Shown one piece after another: positions 34,808-47,022 of a stretch of 64,000 nucleotides of DNA; within the stretch, counting starts at the first letter, position 1; every line of letters begins with the position of its first letter. This DNA is from Lamellibrachia columna (taxonomy: Eukaryota; Annelida; Polychaeta; Sabellida; Siboglinidae), in NCBI GenBank assembly GCA_963662155.1, contig OY759261.1, forward strand, positions 1 to 64,000, written 5' to 3'. Position numbers and translations under genes: made by a program. The notes below the pieces were generated by a model. The model saw nothing but the letters and a program-made list of their open reading frames with translations. It did not search any database and had not been told where the DNA came from.

Positions 34808-36025
34808 ACATATCGGATGACCTTATAAGAGGGGAGTACTGGTATAGTAAAGTACAAACACACACATTACAGCCCTTGAACTTCTACATAAGGGGTGACC
34901 TGATAAGAGGGCACCATTGGTACAGTATAGTACAAACACACACATTACAGCCCTTTTACCTCTACGTAACGGGTGACCTGATAAGAGGGCACCACTGGTA
35001 CAGTATAGTACAAACACACACATTACAGCCCTTGTACCTCTACATAAGGGGCGACCTGATAAGAGGGCACCACTGGTACAGTATAGTACAAACACACACA
35101 TTACAGCCCTTGTACCTCTACATAAGGGGTGACCTGATAAGAGGGGACTACTGGTACAGTAAAGTACAAACACACACATTACAACCCTTGTATATCTACA
35201 TAAGGGGTGACCTTATAAGAGGGGACTACTGGTACAGTATAGTACAAACACACACATTACAACCCTTGTATATCTACATAAGGGGTGACCTTATAAGAGG
35301 GGACTACTGGTACAGTATAGTACAAACACACACATTACAACCCTTGTACCTCTACATAAGGGGTGACCGGATAAGAGGGGACTACTGGTACAGTAAAGTA
35401 CAAACACACACATTACAACCCTTTTACCTCTACATAAGGGGTGAACTGATAAGAGGGGACTACTGGTACAGTAAAGTACAAACACACACATTACAGCCCT
35501 TGTACCTCTACATAAGGGGTGACCTTATAAGAGGGGACTACTGGTACAGTAAAGTACAAACACACACATTACAACCCTTGTACCTCTACATAAGGGGTGA
35601 CCTGATAAGAAGGCACCACTGGTACAGTGAAGTACAAACACACACATTACAGCCCTTGTACCTCTACATAAGGGGTGACCTGATAAGAGGGGACTACTGG
35701 TACAGTAAAGTACAAACACACACATTACAACCCTTGTACCTCTACATAAGGGGTGACCTGATAAGAGGGCACCACTGGTACAGTAAAGTACAAACACACA
35801 CATTGCAGCCCTTGTACCTCTACACAGCGGGTGACCTAATAAGAGGGGACTACTGACACAGTAAAGTACAAACAAACACATTGCAGCCCTTGTACCTCTA
35901 CAGAACGGTAACCTAATAAGAGGGGACTACTTGAACAGTAAAGTACAAACACACACGTTACAGCCCTTGTACCTCTACAGAGCGGGTGACCTTATAAGAC
36001 GGGACTACTGGCACAGTAAAGTATA
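34808..36025 (-). repeat. 78-bp minisatellite in CACTGC element copy 2 (about 15 units)
   Basis: Fifteen or so 78-bp units, homogeneous in the middle and diverging towards 36000. Read on the plus strand the repeat is open without stop from 34732 to 35856 (374 codons), giving 26-residue units such as LYLYIRGDLIRGDYWYS followed by KVQTHTLQP. Read on the minus strand it gives FVLYCTSSPLLSGHPLCRG units. Unit differences (GDYW versus GHHW, SK versus SI, L versus F) change amino acids, which argues against selection on a protein. I do not call it a gene, but it is the longest open frame in the element. Confidence 0.92.
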
Positions 36026-36286
36026 AACAAATGCAAAACTAAATTGCCATAGAAACAGCTAATTGAAATTTGAAAAGTATTTGAATTGTGTACAATTTCA
36101 AAGACATAGTAGCTATGACATGATTTAGATGTCCATGTCATTCTGCACACTTCAAAGAAGGAACAACACATTCCCAGAAGATACAATTAGCTAACTTCCT
36201 AGTATGTGAAAGTGAAGGATTTCATCCATAGATTTATTTTATTACAAATTAGCTTTTATGAAAGTTAAAACAGTCAGAATGATGAC

Positions 36287-36487
36287 ATGTTAATGGGTAT
36301 TTTCATTTCTATTGATGATCAAGTTGACAAGTTGAAAGTACTGAATATAATAACAAATGCAAACTGCTATTTTTCAAACAGCCCAGCTGCTGCACACAAA
36401 CTGTACTCACTGTGTTTATTGCATGGCCGGGCCACATGTCAAACTGCTATAAAATATGCCTGGACAACATTCTTACCTTTTGTCTAA
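36287..36487 (+). other. short frame conserved between CACTGC copies
   Basis: Reads MLMGIFISIDDQVDKLKVLN, then a stretch including SNSPAAAHKLYSLCLLHG, for 66 codons. The copy 3 counterpart at 56936-57202 (minus) is 88 codons, and copy 1 retains parts near 14413-14760. Conservation may simply reflect copy identity. It could be a relic of an ancestral coding exon. No family recognised. Confidence 0.25.
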
Positions 36488-38040
36488 TGGAACGAACAGG
36501 ATACAAATCAAATCATCCAGAGGTCTTCTTTTGCCATGTATTTCCTACTATAAGCAGCACAGCTTCTACTACCACACTGGTACTAGATTATCCAGATGTG
36601 GAAACCAACTGGTGACCCTCACATAACCCTCATTAGCAGACCCTTAATGAGACCACTGGGGTACTGAGAGTGTGGTCTCACTGCATGTGTGTCAGAAGTG
36701 TTATGCTATAGGAGACTGACCTAAATCTAAATCTCATGTGAGGCATACATTTATAGAGCACACACACTGACAGTATTTTAAAATCAAAATGTACTGAACA
36801 AAGATTACACTTAAACTGAATACCCGATTGATACATTTTTATTTCATGTGTTCTTGATTACTGTAAATTATGCTTGGATCAGATATTTTACATCGTATCC
36901 TAGCTCTAGTAGTTCATAAGCACCTGTACATCAGAAATAATTAATGCAATTTTACCAACATATCTTTTAGCGAAAACTTATGTTGGAAATTTCACTCACA
37001 TCGTAATCTGATAATATATAAAAAAATAGTTGAGTAAAATGATAATTAGTAATATTACATTATTAAATATTATTTGGTAGCAGACTTGGTAACAAATGCA
37101 AATGCATTTGAATGCGCATTTTGGATAGTATGCAGTAGCCATGCACATTCAAATGCAGTCGTTACATTTTCAGTGCTTTTGGTTGCATACCACAAACATT
37201 TACATTAAAATTGTTCTAATCGTGGAATAGCTAAATAACTAATTTAACCCAGACTCAACAGAGAGCATGTATTTGAATGCAACCCCCAAACATTTTATAT
37301 TTCAAATGCCCAAATTCATTAATAAATTCATCATTAATAAAATTAACATTAACATTGTATGAATTGTAAATACAGTTGCAAAACATGCTCTTTGTCAGAC
37401 TTTGAAATATTGACCTGTAGTTAGCAGAATCCTCAGCAGATTTTAGAATCATTGTCTGGCCTGTAAATCCACCTTTTAAGCAAAACCATGGTGTATATAG
37501 TTGTATTACATTGAATGATGCTTATATTAGAACATGTAGCTTTGCTAATATAATTATGATGCATATATAATGCATAAACATTTGTATTTGAATGTGAATC
37601 TGATCCTGGAAAATGGCCTTTGCATTGACATGCATTTGATAACAAGCCTGTTTTATGTTGAATTATATTCACTGGCAGTTTTAAAGCCGTGTAGGGCCTT
37701 CTTGTCACGCAGTTGACAAGTCAGACATTATTTATCAATAAATCAAAGTTAATGAAGTTTGAGTCAAAAAATTAACACAGAACATGCTAGCAATAGTGTA
37801 GCCCCTCTATGATGAAATACTTTCACCCAACCTGTACACGTCCAACTAATACACATCAGCTGTTGACATAGCATTATGTGCCACATTTCATCTTATTACT
37901 TTGCCAAGATTGTTTCCGTTACCAATATGCATAACATTACAAATTTGTGGGTGAAAAGAAAATAATGATGTGCACAAATTGCAAAAAAATCGTTTAAAGA
38001 ATATGTATTTAACATTTATTTCTTCAGAAAGAATTGTTTT

Positions 38041-38466
38041 TTAAAGGTGCTTAATCAATTTGTTTTTTTTTGCTAGTTTCATTTCAAATAATTTGTTGGC
38101 CAAAAAACAAAGCTCCCTAGTATCCACTGCAACATGCTAGCTTGTTTGTGAAATTTTTATGTAGTTTTTGTGAAATCATCAAACAAACTATTAAATTACT
38201 TGATTAAATGTTGAAGCATTAAGTGAAGTGATAATCAAAATGCTGAAAAACGCCCATGATCGGCATTGCATTACAACTTTGGATATCCACTGTTTTGATC
38301 CTTACTAGATCTAACTACTCAAGTCAAATCTTTCGATGATTTTTAAAAAATTTGCATTTTTTATTAAACTGCTCAATTACTTAAACTAGTCACACACTAC
38401 ACATCTGGACATAAATGACCAGATTCACAGTGGATTGAACCATTTGAGGAATCAGCATTAGCTAAA
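38041..38466. mobile_element. TTAA-flanked MITE, relic in CACTGC copy 2
   Basis: Begins TTAAAGGTGCTTAATCAA at 38041. Its other end, CCATTTGAGGAATCAGC followed by ATTAGCTAA, is a decayed form of the TIR seen at 54422-55420. Internal sequence (GGATATCCACTGTTTTGATC) matches those elements in reverse orientation. Confidence 0.65.
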
Positions 38467-38735
38467 GAAACACTTCTTCATCTAGAATATTTATTTCAAA
38501 TGTTTTTCTTGAGTAAGAAAATGTTTTCTTAATTAAAAAAAAGCATTAGCATCAAGAATATTTATCTAAAATCTTTCTTCAGAAAGAAATATCTTCTTCA
38601 TTCAAAAAAATTTCCTTAAACAATCACATATCTGGAACTCATCAAGAAAACATATCTACACTTTTTCTTAATTCAAGAAATTTTCTTGTTTCAAGAAATA
38701 TTTTCTTGTAAAACAAAATTATTTTTGGCAGTGTA

Positions 38736-41490
38736 CACATCAAGTCCACAGCATTGACCGTCAAGAGATGGCGACCAAAGCATTCACTCATGAGAGGAGG
38801 AATCCACAGCATTTATTCAGAAGAGATGGAACCCACAGCATTTACTGAAAACATAAGGAGACCACAGCATTTACACATGACAGATGCTATTGTTGCTCTT
38901 CCCCTTTTCCCTGTGGCCCGTACACAGCATTTAGTTATGAGAGATGGAGTCCACAATATATTCTCAAGAGAGATGAAGTACATGACATTTACACATGAGA
39001 GATGGAGTCCACAATATATTCTCAAGAGAGATGAATTACATGACATTTACTTATAAGAGATGGAGTCCACAATATATTCTCAAGAGAGATGAAGTACATG
39101 ACATTTACTTATGAGAGATGGAGTCCACAATATATTCTCAAGAGAGATGAAGTACATGACATTTACACATGAGAGATGGAGTCCACAATATATTCTCAAG
39201 AGAGATGAAGTACATGACATTTACACATGAGAGATGGAGTCCACAATATATTCTCAAGAGAGATGAAGTACATGACATTTAGTTATGAAAGATGGAGTCC
39301 ACAATATATTCTCAAGAGAGATGAAGTACATGACATTTAGTTATGAGAGATGGAGTCCACAATATATTCTCAAGAGAGATGAAGTACATGACATTTACAC
39401 ATGAGAGATGGAGTCCACAATATATTCTCAAGAGAGATGAAGTACATGACATTTACTTATGAGAGATGGAGTCCACAATATATTCTCAAGAGAGATGAAG
39501 TACATGACATTTACTTATGAGAGATGGAGTCCACAATATATTATCAAGAGAGATGAAGTACATGACATTTACACATGAGAGATGGAGTCCACAATATATT
39601 CTCAAGAGAGATGAAGTACATGACATTTACTTATGAGAGATGGAGTCCACAATATATTCTCAAGAGAGATGAAGTACATGACATTTAGTTATGAGAGATG
39701 GAGTCCACAATATATTCTCAAGAGAGATGAAGTACATGACATTTACACATGAGAGATGGAGTCCACAATTATATTCTCAAGAGAGATGAAGTACATGACA
39801 TTTACACATGAGAGATGGAGTCCACAATATATTCTCAAGAGAGATGAATTACATGACATTTACTTATAAGAGATGGAGTCCACAATATATTCTCAAGAGA
39901 GATGAAGTACATGACATTTACACATGAGAGATGGAGTCCGCAATTATATTCTCAAGAGAGATGAATTACATGACATTTACTTATAAGAGATGGAGTCCAC
40001 AATATATTCTCAAGAGAGATGAAGTACATGACATTTACACATGAGAGATGGAGTCCACAATATATTCTCAAGAGAGATGCAGTACATGACATTTAGTTAT
40101 GAGAGATGGAGTCCACAATATATTCTCAAGAGAGATGAAGTACATGACATTTACACATGAGAGATGGAGTCCACAATATATTCTCAAGAGAGATGAAGTA
40201 CATGACATTTAGTTATGAGAGATGGAGTCCACAATATATTCTCAAGAGAGATGAAGTACATGACATTTACACATGAGAGATGGAGTCCACAATATATTCT
40301 CAAGACAGATGAAGTACATGACATTTAGTTATGAGAGATGGAGTCCACAATATATTCTCAAGAGAGATGAAGTACATGACATTTTCACATGAGAGATGGA
40401 GTCCACAATATATTCTCAAGAGAGATGAAGTATATGACATTTACACATGAGAGATGGAGTCCATAGCATTTATTCTTGGTAGATAGATTACGCAGAATTT
40501 ATTTATGAGAGATGGAGTACGAGGCATTTACTTATGAGAGATGGAGTCCAAAGCATTTACCCATGAGAGGTACAGTACACAGTAATTACCCATAAGTGTT
40601 GCAGTACATAACACCTTCACATGAGTGTTGGAGTCCACAGCATTTCCTCATGAGAAATGGGGTCAACAGCATATACTCAAAGCATTTACATATCAGGGAT
40701 GGAATTGTTGCTGTCGTCTTTTTCCTTGTAGTCCAGGGTGAGGCTAGCACATATACCAGTGGTTGATTTTTGTTTCCCATTCTTGTTCATCACTAGTCCA
40801 CACCATATATTCATTAGAGGTGGTGTCCACAGCATTTACCCACGAGAGATGGAATTCACAACATTTAGTCATGAGAGATGCAGTATACAGCATATATTAA
40901 TGAGAGATGGATTACACAGCATTGACTCATGACAGATGGAGTCGACAGCTTTTACTTATGAGAGATGGATTCCACACTTACTCACAAGATATGGAGTCCA
41001 CAAAATTTACTCCTAAGAGATGGAGTCCGCAGCATTTACTCTAGAAAGATGGAGTCCACAACATATACTCATGACAGTTGGAGTAAGCTGCATTTACCAA
41101 TAAGATATGGAGTTCACGACATGTACTCATAACAGATGGAATGCCCAGTATTTACTCACAACAAATAGAGTCTACAGCATTTACACGAGAGATGCAATTG
41201 TTGCTCTCCTCCTTTTCCGTGTAATCGATTTTGTTCCCCCTTCTTCTTCTTCTTCACTAGTTCACAGCAATTACTCATGACAGGTGGAGTCCATAGCACT
41301 TACTCACGAGATATGGAGTCCACAGTATTTACTCACAAGAGATGGAGTACACAGGTTTTACTCAAGAGAGATGGTGTAGACAGCATTTACTCATGATAGA
41401 TGGAATACACGGCATTTACTCATAAGAGATGGAGGCCATGATATTTACTGATGAGAGATGGAGTCCACAGTATGTACTCGAGAGATGATG
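38736..41490 (+). repeat. 29-bp satellite array D, plus orientation
   Basis: Satellite resumes immediately after the transposon. It contains a homogeneous 58-bp higher-order block (38938-40450, separate entry), then diverged monomers with pyrimidine-rich blocks near 40695-40800 and 41190-41265. It ends at a LINE insertion near 41491. Confidence 0.9.
38938..40450 (+). repeat. 58-bp higher-order satellite, about 26 copies
   Basis: Pairs of 29-bp monomers, one ending ACAATATATTCTCAA and the other reading GATGAAGTACATGACATTTA, repeat about 26 times with near identity. The second monomer ends in one of three variants (ACACAT, CTTAT, GTTAT), which alternate irregularly. Single changes (GAATTACATG, ACAATTATATTC) recur in several units, showing that blocks larger than 58 bp were copied. 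This is the youngest part of the satellite. Confidence 0.95.
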
Positions 41491-43076
41491 TGCCACAGAA
41501 TTGGCCGGTCCACTAACTGTACTTTTTAATATGTCCTTAAACTGTGGAACTTTTCCAACTTATTTTAATAGTATAAATGTTATTCCTGTGTACAAGAAGG
41601 GATACAAAACGAAATGTCTGTAACCACAGACCTATCTCTCCTTTACCACTATTTAGTACAGTTTTTGAGAAACTGGTGTATGACTCATTGTATAACCATG
41701 TGTGTAACACAATTTCGGGCAGCCAACATGGATTGGTGAAGTGTAGAAGCACAGTATCTAATCTAGCTTGTTACTTGGACTCCATTTCTGAAGCTATTGA
41801 CAACAAGAAACAAGTTGATTCTGTTTACTTGGACTCAGTGTGCCACTCACTCTATTAATTCACAAGCTTAAACCATATGGGCATTCTGGGCAATGCATAC
41901 AATGGTTGCAGTCCTACCTTCTCAACCGAAAACAACGTGTGGTACTCGAAGAAGCAATCATTCGACTTGAAGCCGGTGTTGTCCGGTGTACCACAAGGTT
42001 CACAAATTGACCCACTTCTGTATATCTTGTATATATATATATATATATATATATATGATCTCACTAATCACGTTGATTCGTGTAAAATATCACTTCGTCG
42101 GTGACCGACTGTCAGTTGGTGCAGAAGCATCTGGACAGGGTGTGCCTCTGGTGTGAGACCTGGCACCTCAAACTTAATGCAGACAAATGCTGCATAATAA
42201 CATTCACTCAAAAAAAAAATACTTATCTTTTGACTATGCCATCTTAAGCAAGTCTCTATCCAGGGTCACTGCTGTCAAAGATCTCGTTGTCACATTGAAT
42301 AGTAATTTGGATTTTAAAGATCATATTAGTCATAATGCCTCTAAAGCTTTTAAGATGTGTGGTTTTATTAAGCGTGTTTGCCAAACATTTACCGATGTAC
42401 AAGATTTTCGATCTTTGTATATATCTGAGGTCAGAAGCTAGTTGGATTATTGCAGTGTTATTTGGAATCCATGGCAACGTACTTTTATTGACAAAATGGA
42501 ACGAGTTAAAACAAAATTTATTAAGTAGCTATGTTACAAATCCAAAATACAGTACTCCAATGAAAATTATCCTGCCTTTGCCTTCATTTTAGACTACCAT
42601 CCCAACAACATCGTATGCAAGTTGCAGATCTGATCTTTCAACATAAGTGTGTGCACTCTCATCTAGATTCGTCCTATCTGGTAGGAAATATCCAATATCA
42701 ATATCCTTCAAGATCTCTAAGAAACCACACTCCTTTTAGAATTTCCAATACCAGAATCAACATTAGAAAATATTCAGTTTTAAATAGATGTATGACTACT
42801 TTTAACGCACTGTGTTTAACTGAACCCATTTGTGATATATTTATTGGAGCCAATACCTTCAGATCTGTAGTTCAAAAACATTTCTATATATAATGCTGTC
42901 TTAGCTTGCTATATTAGTAATGTCGGTATTGTGTGGTTTTATACCCTTATTATAACTATTGTTCTTACTGTTTTTATTATTTATTTGTATTAATTGTTCT
43001 TACATTTTGTTATCAGTCCTGTTACTGGGTCTTTGGACCTGTTGGAACTGAATAAAACACAATACAATAAAATACA
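41491..43076 (+). pseudogene. Jockey/CR1-type LINE reverse transcriptase, degraded
   Basis: The fragment starts mid-RT (GPLTVLFNMSLNCGTFPTYF, INVIPVYKKG). After a frameshift comes NHRPISPLPLFSTVFEKLVY, then GSQHGLVKCRST, VDSVYLDS (catalytic motif region damaged), a YLLNRKQRVVL stretch in another frame, LSGVPQGSQIDPLL, a (TA)n tract, DLTNHVDS, LKLNADKC-like codons, and VTAVKDLVVTLNSNLDFKDHI with the thumb region (42187-42441). Several stops follow. The 3' end has AATAAAACACAATACAATAA, an A-rich tail, at about 43045-43076. The FADD box itself is lost near 42095. It is inactive and 5'-truncated, and inserted at the edge of the satellite. Confidence 0.8.
42030..42056. repeat. (TA)n microsatellite inside a LINE RT frame
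   Basis: An uninterrupted TA run lies between LLYILY and DLTNHVD, at the position where related RTs read LYINDL. The frame is kept across it. Confidence 0.9.
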
Positions 43077-43361
43077 ATGTTGGGCAAGTTGGAGAATGTG
43101 CATTGTCCTATAACGAGAGATGGACTAGTCGCTAGAGCTGTCAAGCAAATCCAGCATGAGGTGAAATACCAGACACAATCCAAACATCGATCATCAATGT
43201 GTCTGCACATCCGTCATACCAAGTTAAAGCGCATGCAGAACGACTTTGGTTCAAAATTAAACCACTGTCCAGAAGATCGATACCTGAAGTGTCAGCTTGA
43301 TCCAATACCAGCTACTCGTAAAGGAAAAAAAGGCCAGCTTCAGCAACACCAACAGCTGTAG
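43077..43361 (+). CDS. hypothetical 94-codon frame abutting the LINE tail
   Basis: An ATG at 43077, at the end of the LINE A-rich tail, opens a basic 94-residue frame (EVKYQTQSKHRSSMCLHIRH, then CPEDRYLKCQLDPIPATRKG). No domain is recognised and there is no spliced context I can prove. Codon content looks less random than the surroundings. It may be part of an older transposon gene that the LINE interrupted. Low confidence as a gene. Confidence 0.25.
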   Translation: MLGKLENVHCPITRDGLVARAVKQIQHEVKYQTQSKHRSSMCLHIRHTKLKRMQNDFGSKLNHCPEDRYLKCQLDPIPATRKGKKGQLQQHQQL

Positions 43362-46310
43362 TTAACCCAGTGGTCACAAGGAGTCACCGCAGAAAGACAA
43401 CACTGCCACCTGCAAACAGGGCAGATCATCCTTATTCATTGCGATCAAGAAAGTCTACTGATCACAATTATACCAGCAGGGAGTAGATGTGACACGTGTG
43501 AAACAAACAGAAAACAGAACACTTCTCAATCATTTTAACTTTCTATTTTCCCCTACTTTAGTTTCATCAGACAGACAAGCGATAAAAATACATCAAACCA
43601 TCAACGCAAAATGAACTATGACTGGCACATTCAGCAATCTTGAAAGAAGCAAATTTGGAATGTGCAATTAAAAATGTACTGTCCATGTGAATTCATTTAT
43701 TCAAGTAGTGGTCCCAAGATGGTGTGACAGCTAATATGTTATGTAATATAATATTCTACATTCTTAGGGGTTTGATTCAGCATACTAACATACAAAACTA
43801 CTATTCCACTGAATACAAAAAGAGATTTCAATGAGAGCATATCAGGAAGCATGTAACTTGTTATGTTCATTACCGTGTTGCACTAACCAACATTGTTTAG
43901 GCTGTCAAAGAGGTACGTCTTGAAATGCCTAGACAACAAATGAGGCTCAGTTGTAGACCATCCCGAAGACGTGACGATGTTTCCGCTGCACATAGTCGGT
44001 CACAACAGCAAACATGGGTCGGACTGCAACTGTCAATAGTGCAACCAAGCCAAATATGTGTTTCCTTCGTAACAAACAGGCTCCATATCACCATCATTTT
44101 AGACGTCAAGCTGTGTGAATAATGTAGCAGTTGAATATTTAGTTGATATCAACCAAATTTCCCTTTAGACAGGTTAAGGTCACAAATCCATGCACCTACC
44201 GTCTCGAATCAGCAACTGATATGATTTTGCAGAGCACGAAGCCCCTAAGTATAAAACAAACAAACACAATATTGACGATTTACAAAATAGTGTCAGTGCG
44301 CGCTGTTCTTAGTTCACACGACAGCAAAGTGTGCTGTTGTGATCCACAGTAGGAACCACGAGAAGGTGACAGACGCTTTTCCCACCACAATTATTTTGTG
44401 CATGCAGTGTAAGTGTGAAATTTGTACCTGAAACAATCATCTCCATCATTAGCTAGGCTAGCGTTACCTGTTGTCATTTGGGCCATAGACCACATGGTAT
44501 CAGATTTAGCTAAACAAAAGTTACCCTTTTGAGCCATTTTGGCCAGTAGCATATTCATTGAAAAGCACGTAGAATACATGTGCATTTGTTGCTGTCTTGA
44601 TGAATGTAAACAAAATGGCAAAAACTGAGGGCTTTAGGCAAACAGTTTACATCAGAAGTAACACAGTATGATGCACAGAATAATTTCAGTCCATGCAGCT
44701 GCAACAACAAACGCTAACCCTTCCAAACACACCCCCTCCCTCCCTCCCAACACCCACCCACCCGCAAACACTGAACAGAACAGCTAGGGCCAGGCTATTA
44801 TTCTTTTAGCTGGTCTTAACTATTGTTTGTGTGCATGCTTGGGAAGTGTCATGTCTCCTATAGGCTCTATACTAGTCTTGGTCTTCTATGCTATAATACA
44901 GGTTTGGCAGGGTCATTAATAGGGATTTTTTTGTTTGAGAAAGTGTCAAATATCAAGTTGCAGCACAATCACTAGGTTGACACATTATGGAACACTCCTG
45001 CTTGTCAAGTTATTATTATTTGTTTGACAGCCAAGTCTAAACAATGCCATAATATTAGCTGAAAACCAGTCATATAATTTAATTATAGGTCGATTTTGAC
45101 ACTTGATAAATCATAGATCATGTACACTAGATTTCCAGTGCATTGCGAACCAATGAATCCTGCTTACTATCTCTTTGAATATATTATGAATATACTTTTT
45201 CAAACTAATATTCATATAATTGCTTGATTTTTAACCAAACATGGCATAACTTTGTAAGAAATTTACAGTTTTTCACATATAACAGGATTTTTGGTAAATT
45301 CAAATTTTTCAGGTTTGTCAAATGTTATTGTTTATGTGACTGCTTTCACGGAATGATTTTGGTATGCCACCATTAAGGGGAATCACATGACTAGATACAA
45401 TTGCAGCCAGATTTGAAAATGCTGATCTACGCAGTGCCTGTGGGAGTGATTATATATTCTGTAAAGGTTGGTTGGAAAGGTGGTAAAGGTGAAGTCGGAA
45501 CAGTTGAGGTGGTGGAAGTGGAACAGCTGAGGCCGCTCACTGTGGCAATGATGGGTAGGAACAAGGTGGGTGTCACAAAATTTTATTTTTACATCCATGT
45601 TTTAATTTGTATTGAAAATATGCAACAATGTTGTTACATTATTACAATTTGTCATACAGCTTGCACTGTCATTTTTCATATTTTCACAAGTTGTCACAAA
45701 TTCAGATACCACTGTGATAGTCCATGGACAACACTGGTTCGGTTACTCTGTTTGAAGTCACTTCTTTCGCTGTAACATTGTTATCTTATTTACTTTCTGG
45801 ATTAAGCCTTATAGAAAGGTATATAACAAATATGTTAACAAATCATCCTTAGAATAAGAGTTGTGGTCATATTGCGTAAAGGCAAGACTCAGGACAACGC
45901 TAGAAATTAATATAGGCAGATGCTAGAATCAAGAGTTTTCCCGTACCGTAGTGAAGTTAGAACTGAATTCCTTTTGATATATGAGCAAAGTCACGAAAAA
46001 TGGAACACTTTGATTTTCTAAAGTTATGAGCTTTGCTGTTTGGTTGTTTAGATTAATATCCCACTTTTAATTGTTGTTAGGAATAAAAAATGGTCTTACC
46101 TTTCAGCAAAGACAACTTTGTTTTTCAAGAGACAGCAGTTTTGGGCAGTAGCTGTATCACAATCTGTCTAAGAAAAAGGTAAGTGGCTACATCAATATTT
46201 AAAAAAAAAATGTCTGCCTTACAACCCATCCTCAATTGATTTCCAAAAAAAGAAATTGAACAAACATTGTAAGTCATACAGATTTTTTAGTGGAAAACTG
46301 TGGAAAAAAT
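43362..46310. other. no gene recognised
   Basis: AT-rich sequence. Small frames at 43925-44122 (basic, RQQMRLSCRPSRRRDDVSA) and 45401-45775 have no recognisable motif. A C-rich tract lies at about 44715-44765. There is no repeat shared with the rest of the window that I could find. Confidence 0.45.
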
Positions 46311-46321
46311 TCTGTCCCTTT

Positions 46322-46524
46322 ATGTCGCGTCTGTCACACCCTATTTTCTCAGAAAAGTAAGAGGGAGAAAAATATTTAAAAATATGCTATAAACAGCTTG
46401 AACCATTAGCAATTCAAAGATACAAAATCATTAATCAGTGAGTTGGTGTTATGAAGTAGCAAAGGATTTATCAATTCCATCACTCGAAATATCACGCCTG
46501 TCACACTGTGACATATGCGACATA
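46322..46524. repeat. TGTCGCNTCTGTCACA motifs, left group
   Basis: ATGTCGCGTCTGTCACACC at 46322-46340 and ATCACGCCTGTCACACTG at 46491, followed by the inverted GTGACATATGCGACAT (to 46524). Matching motifs lie at 49371-49412 and, inverted, at 49721-49737. They bracket the broken gene at 48013-49264. Confidence 0.55.
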
Positions 46525-47022
46525 AGTACCAGAATGCTCAATTTGCTGTAGTAAATTGATTTTATTTGCAATTATACGATAAATGGCATATGTCCAGATG
46601 TTTTGGTATGATAAATTCTAATTTAGAATAACAGTTACTAGGCCAGTACACTTTCAAATGGTAAGATTGGATTGTTGCATATGAGATGCTTTATGAGCAT
46701 GATGATGTCACCTGTGAGTAAACTAAACTGTTATAAACCATCTTTCTCTTGGTTGAAATTACACTAAAACAAAGTAAAACTACATGAGCCATGTAATATT
46801 ACCTGTTATTAACTAAATACTAACAGGTGCCTACTTTGGAAAATTTCCACTATTGTATTGTCCCAAACTTCATCATTTTGCCAACAATTGGCTGGCAATA
46901 TACTCATAGTTGGCTGTAGTGTACAGCTGTTTTGTTAATGTTACTTTATTGTGCAGATGGCACTACAGATTATGCTAATTACCCATGTAAAACAAAAGAG
47001 AAACCCCAAATATTTAGATATC

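Larger units (their letters stand above)
30010..38733 (-). mobile_element. CACTGC DNA transposon, copy 2, complete ends, 8.7 kb
   Basis: It starts CACTGCTAAAAATAGTTTTC at 30010 and ends in ...ATTTTTGGCAGTG at 38733, both preceded/followed by TA (30008-30009, 38734-38735). Removing it rebuilds a satellite sequence like the one at 28565-28580 (ATCACTACACATGGAG). Orientation is opposite to copies 1 and 3. Contents from the left are a subterminal AAGAAAA/TTTTCTT block (30010-30500), shared AT-rich sequence, a decayed RTE LINE (31925-34805), the 78-bp VNTR (34808-36025), shared sequence with short conserved frames, a TTAA MITE relic (38041-38466) and a second subterminal block. No transposase is seen. 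With 2-bp duplications (TA, CA) and these ends, the superfamily cannot be assigned from sequence alone. Confidence 0.85.

Noticed and set aside
34823..35881. Minus-strand ORFs of FVLYCTSSPLLSGHPLCRG units
   Set aside because: Antisense reading of the 78-bp minisatellite. Openness follows from the unit being 26 codons long.
38938..40450. Regular 58-bp repeats considered as a CRISPR-like array
   Set aside because: Both halves of the unit are repeats, there are no unique spacers or cas genes, and the context is eukaryotic.
44391..44621. Possible minus-strand exon ending at a GTAACG donor
   Set aside because: Only one weak splice site and no homologous motif.
44700..44770. C-rich tract CCCCTCCCTCCCTCCC considered as a quadruplex-type regulator
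   Set aside because: Single short tract with no gene nearby; reported only as composition.
45401..45775. 124-codon ORF with a hydrophobic start and GGKGEVGTVEVVEVE segment
   Set aside because: No recognisable domain, and the second half is AT-rich non-coding in character. A splice-donor-like GTGGGT after AACAAG is too weak to claim an exon.
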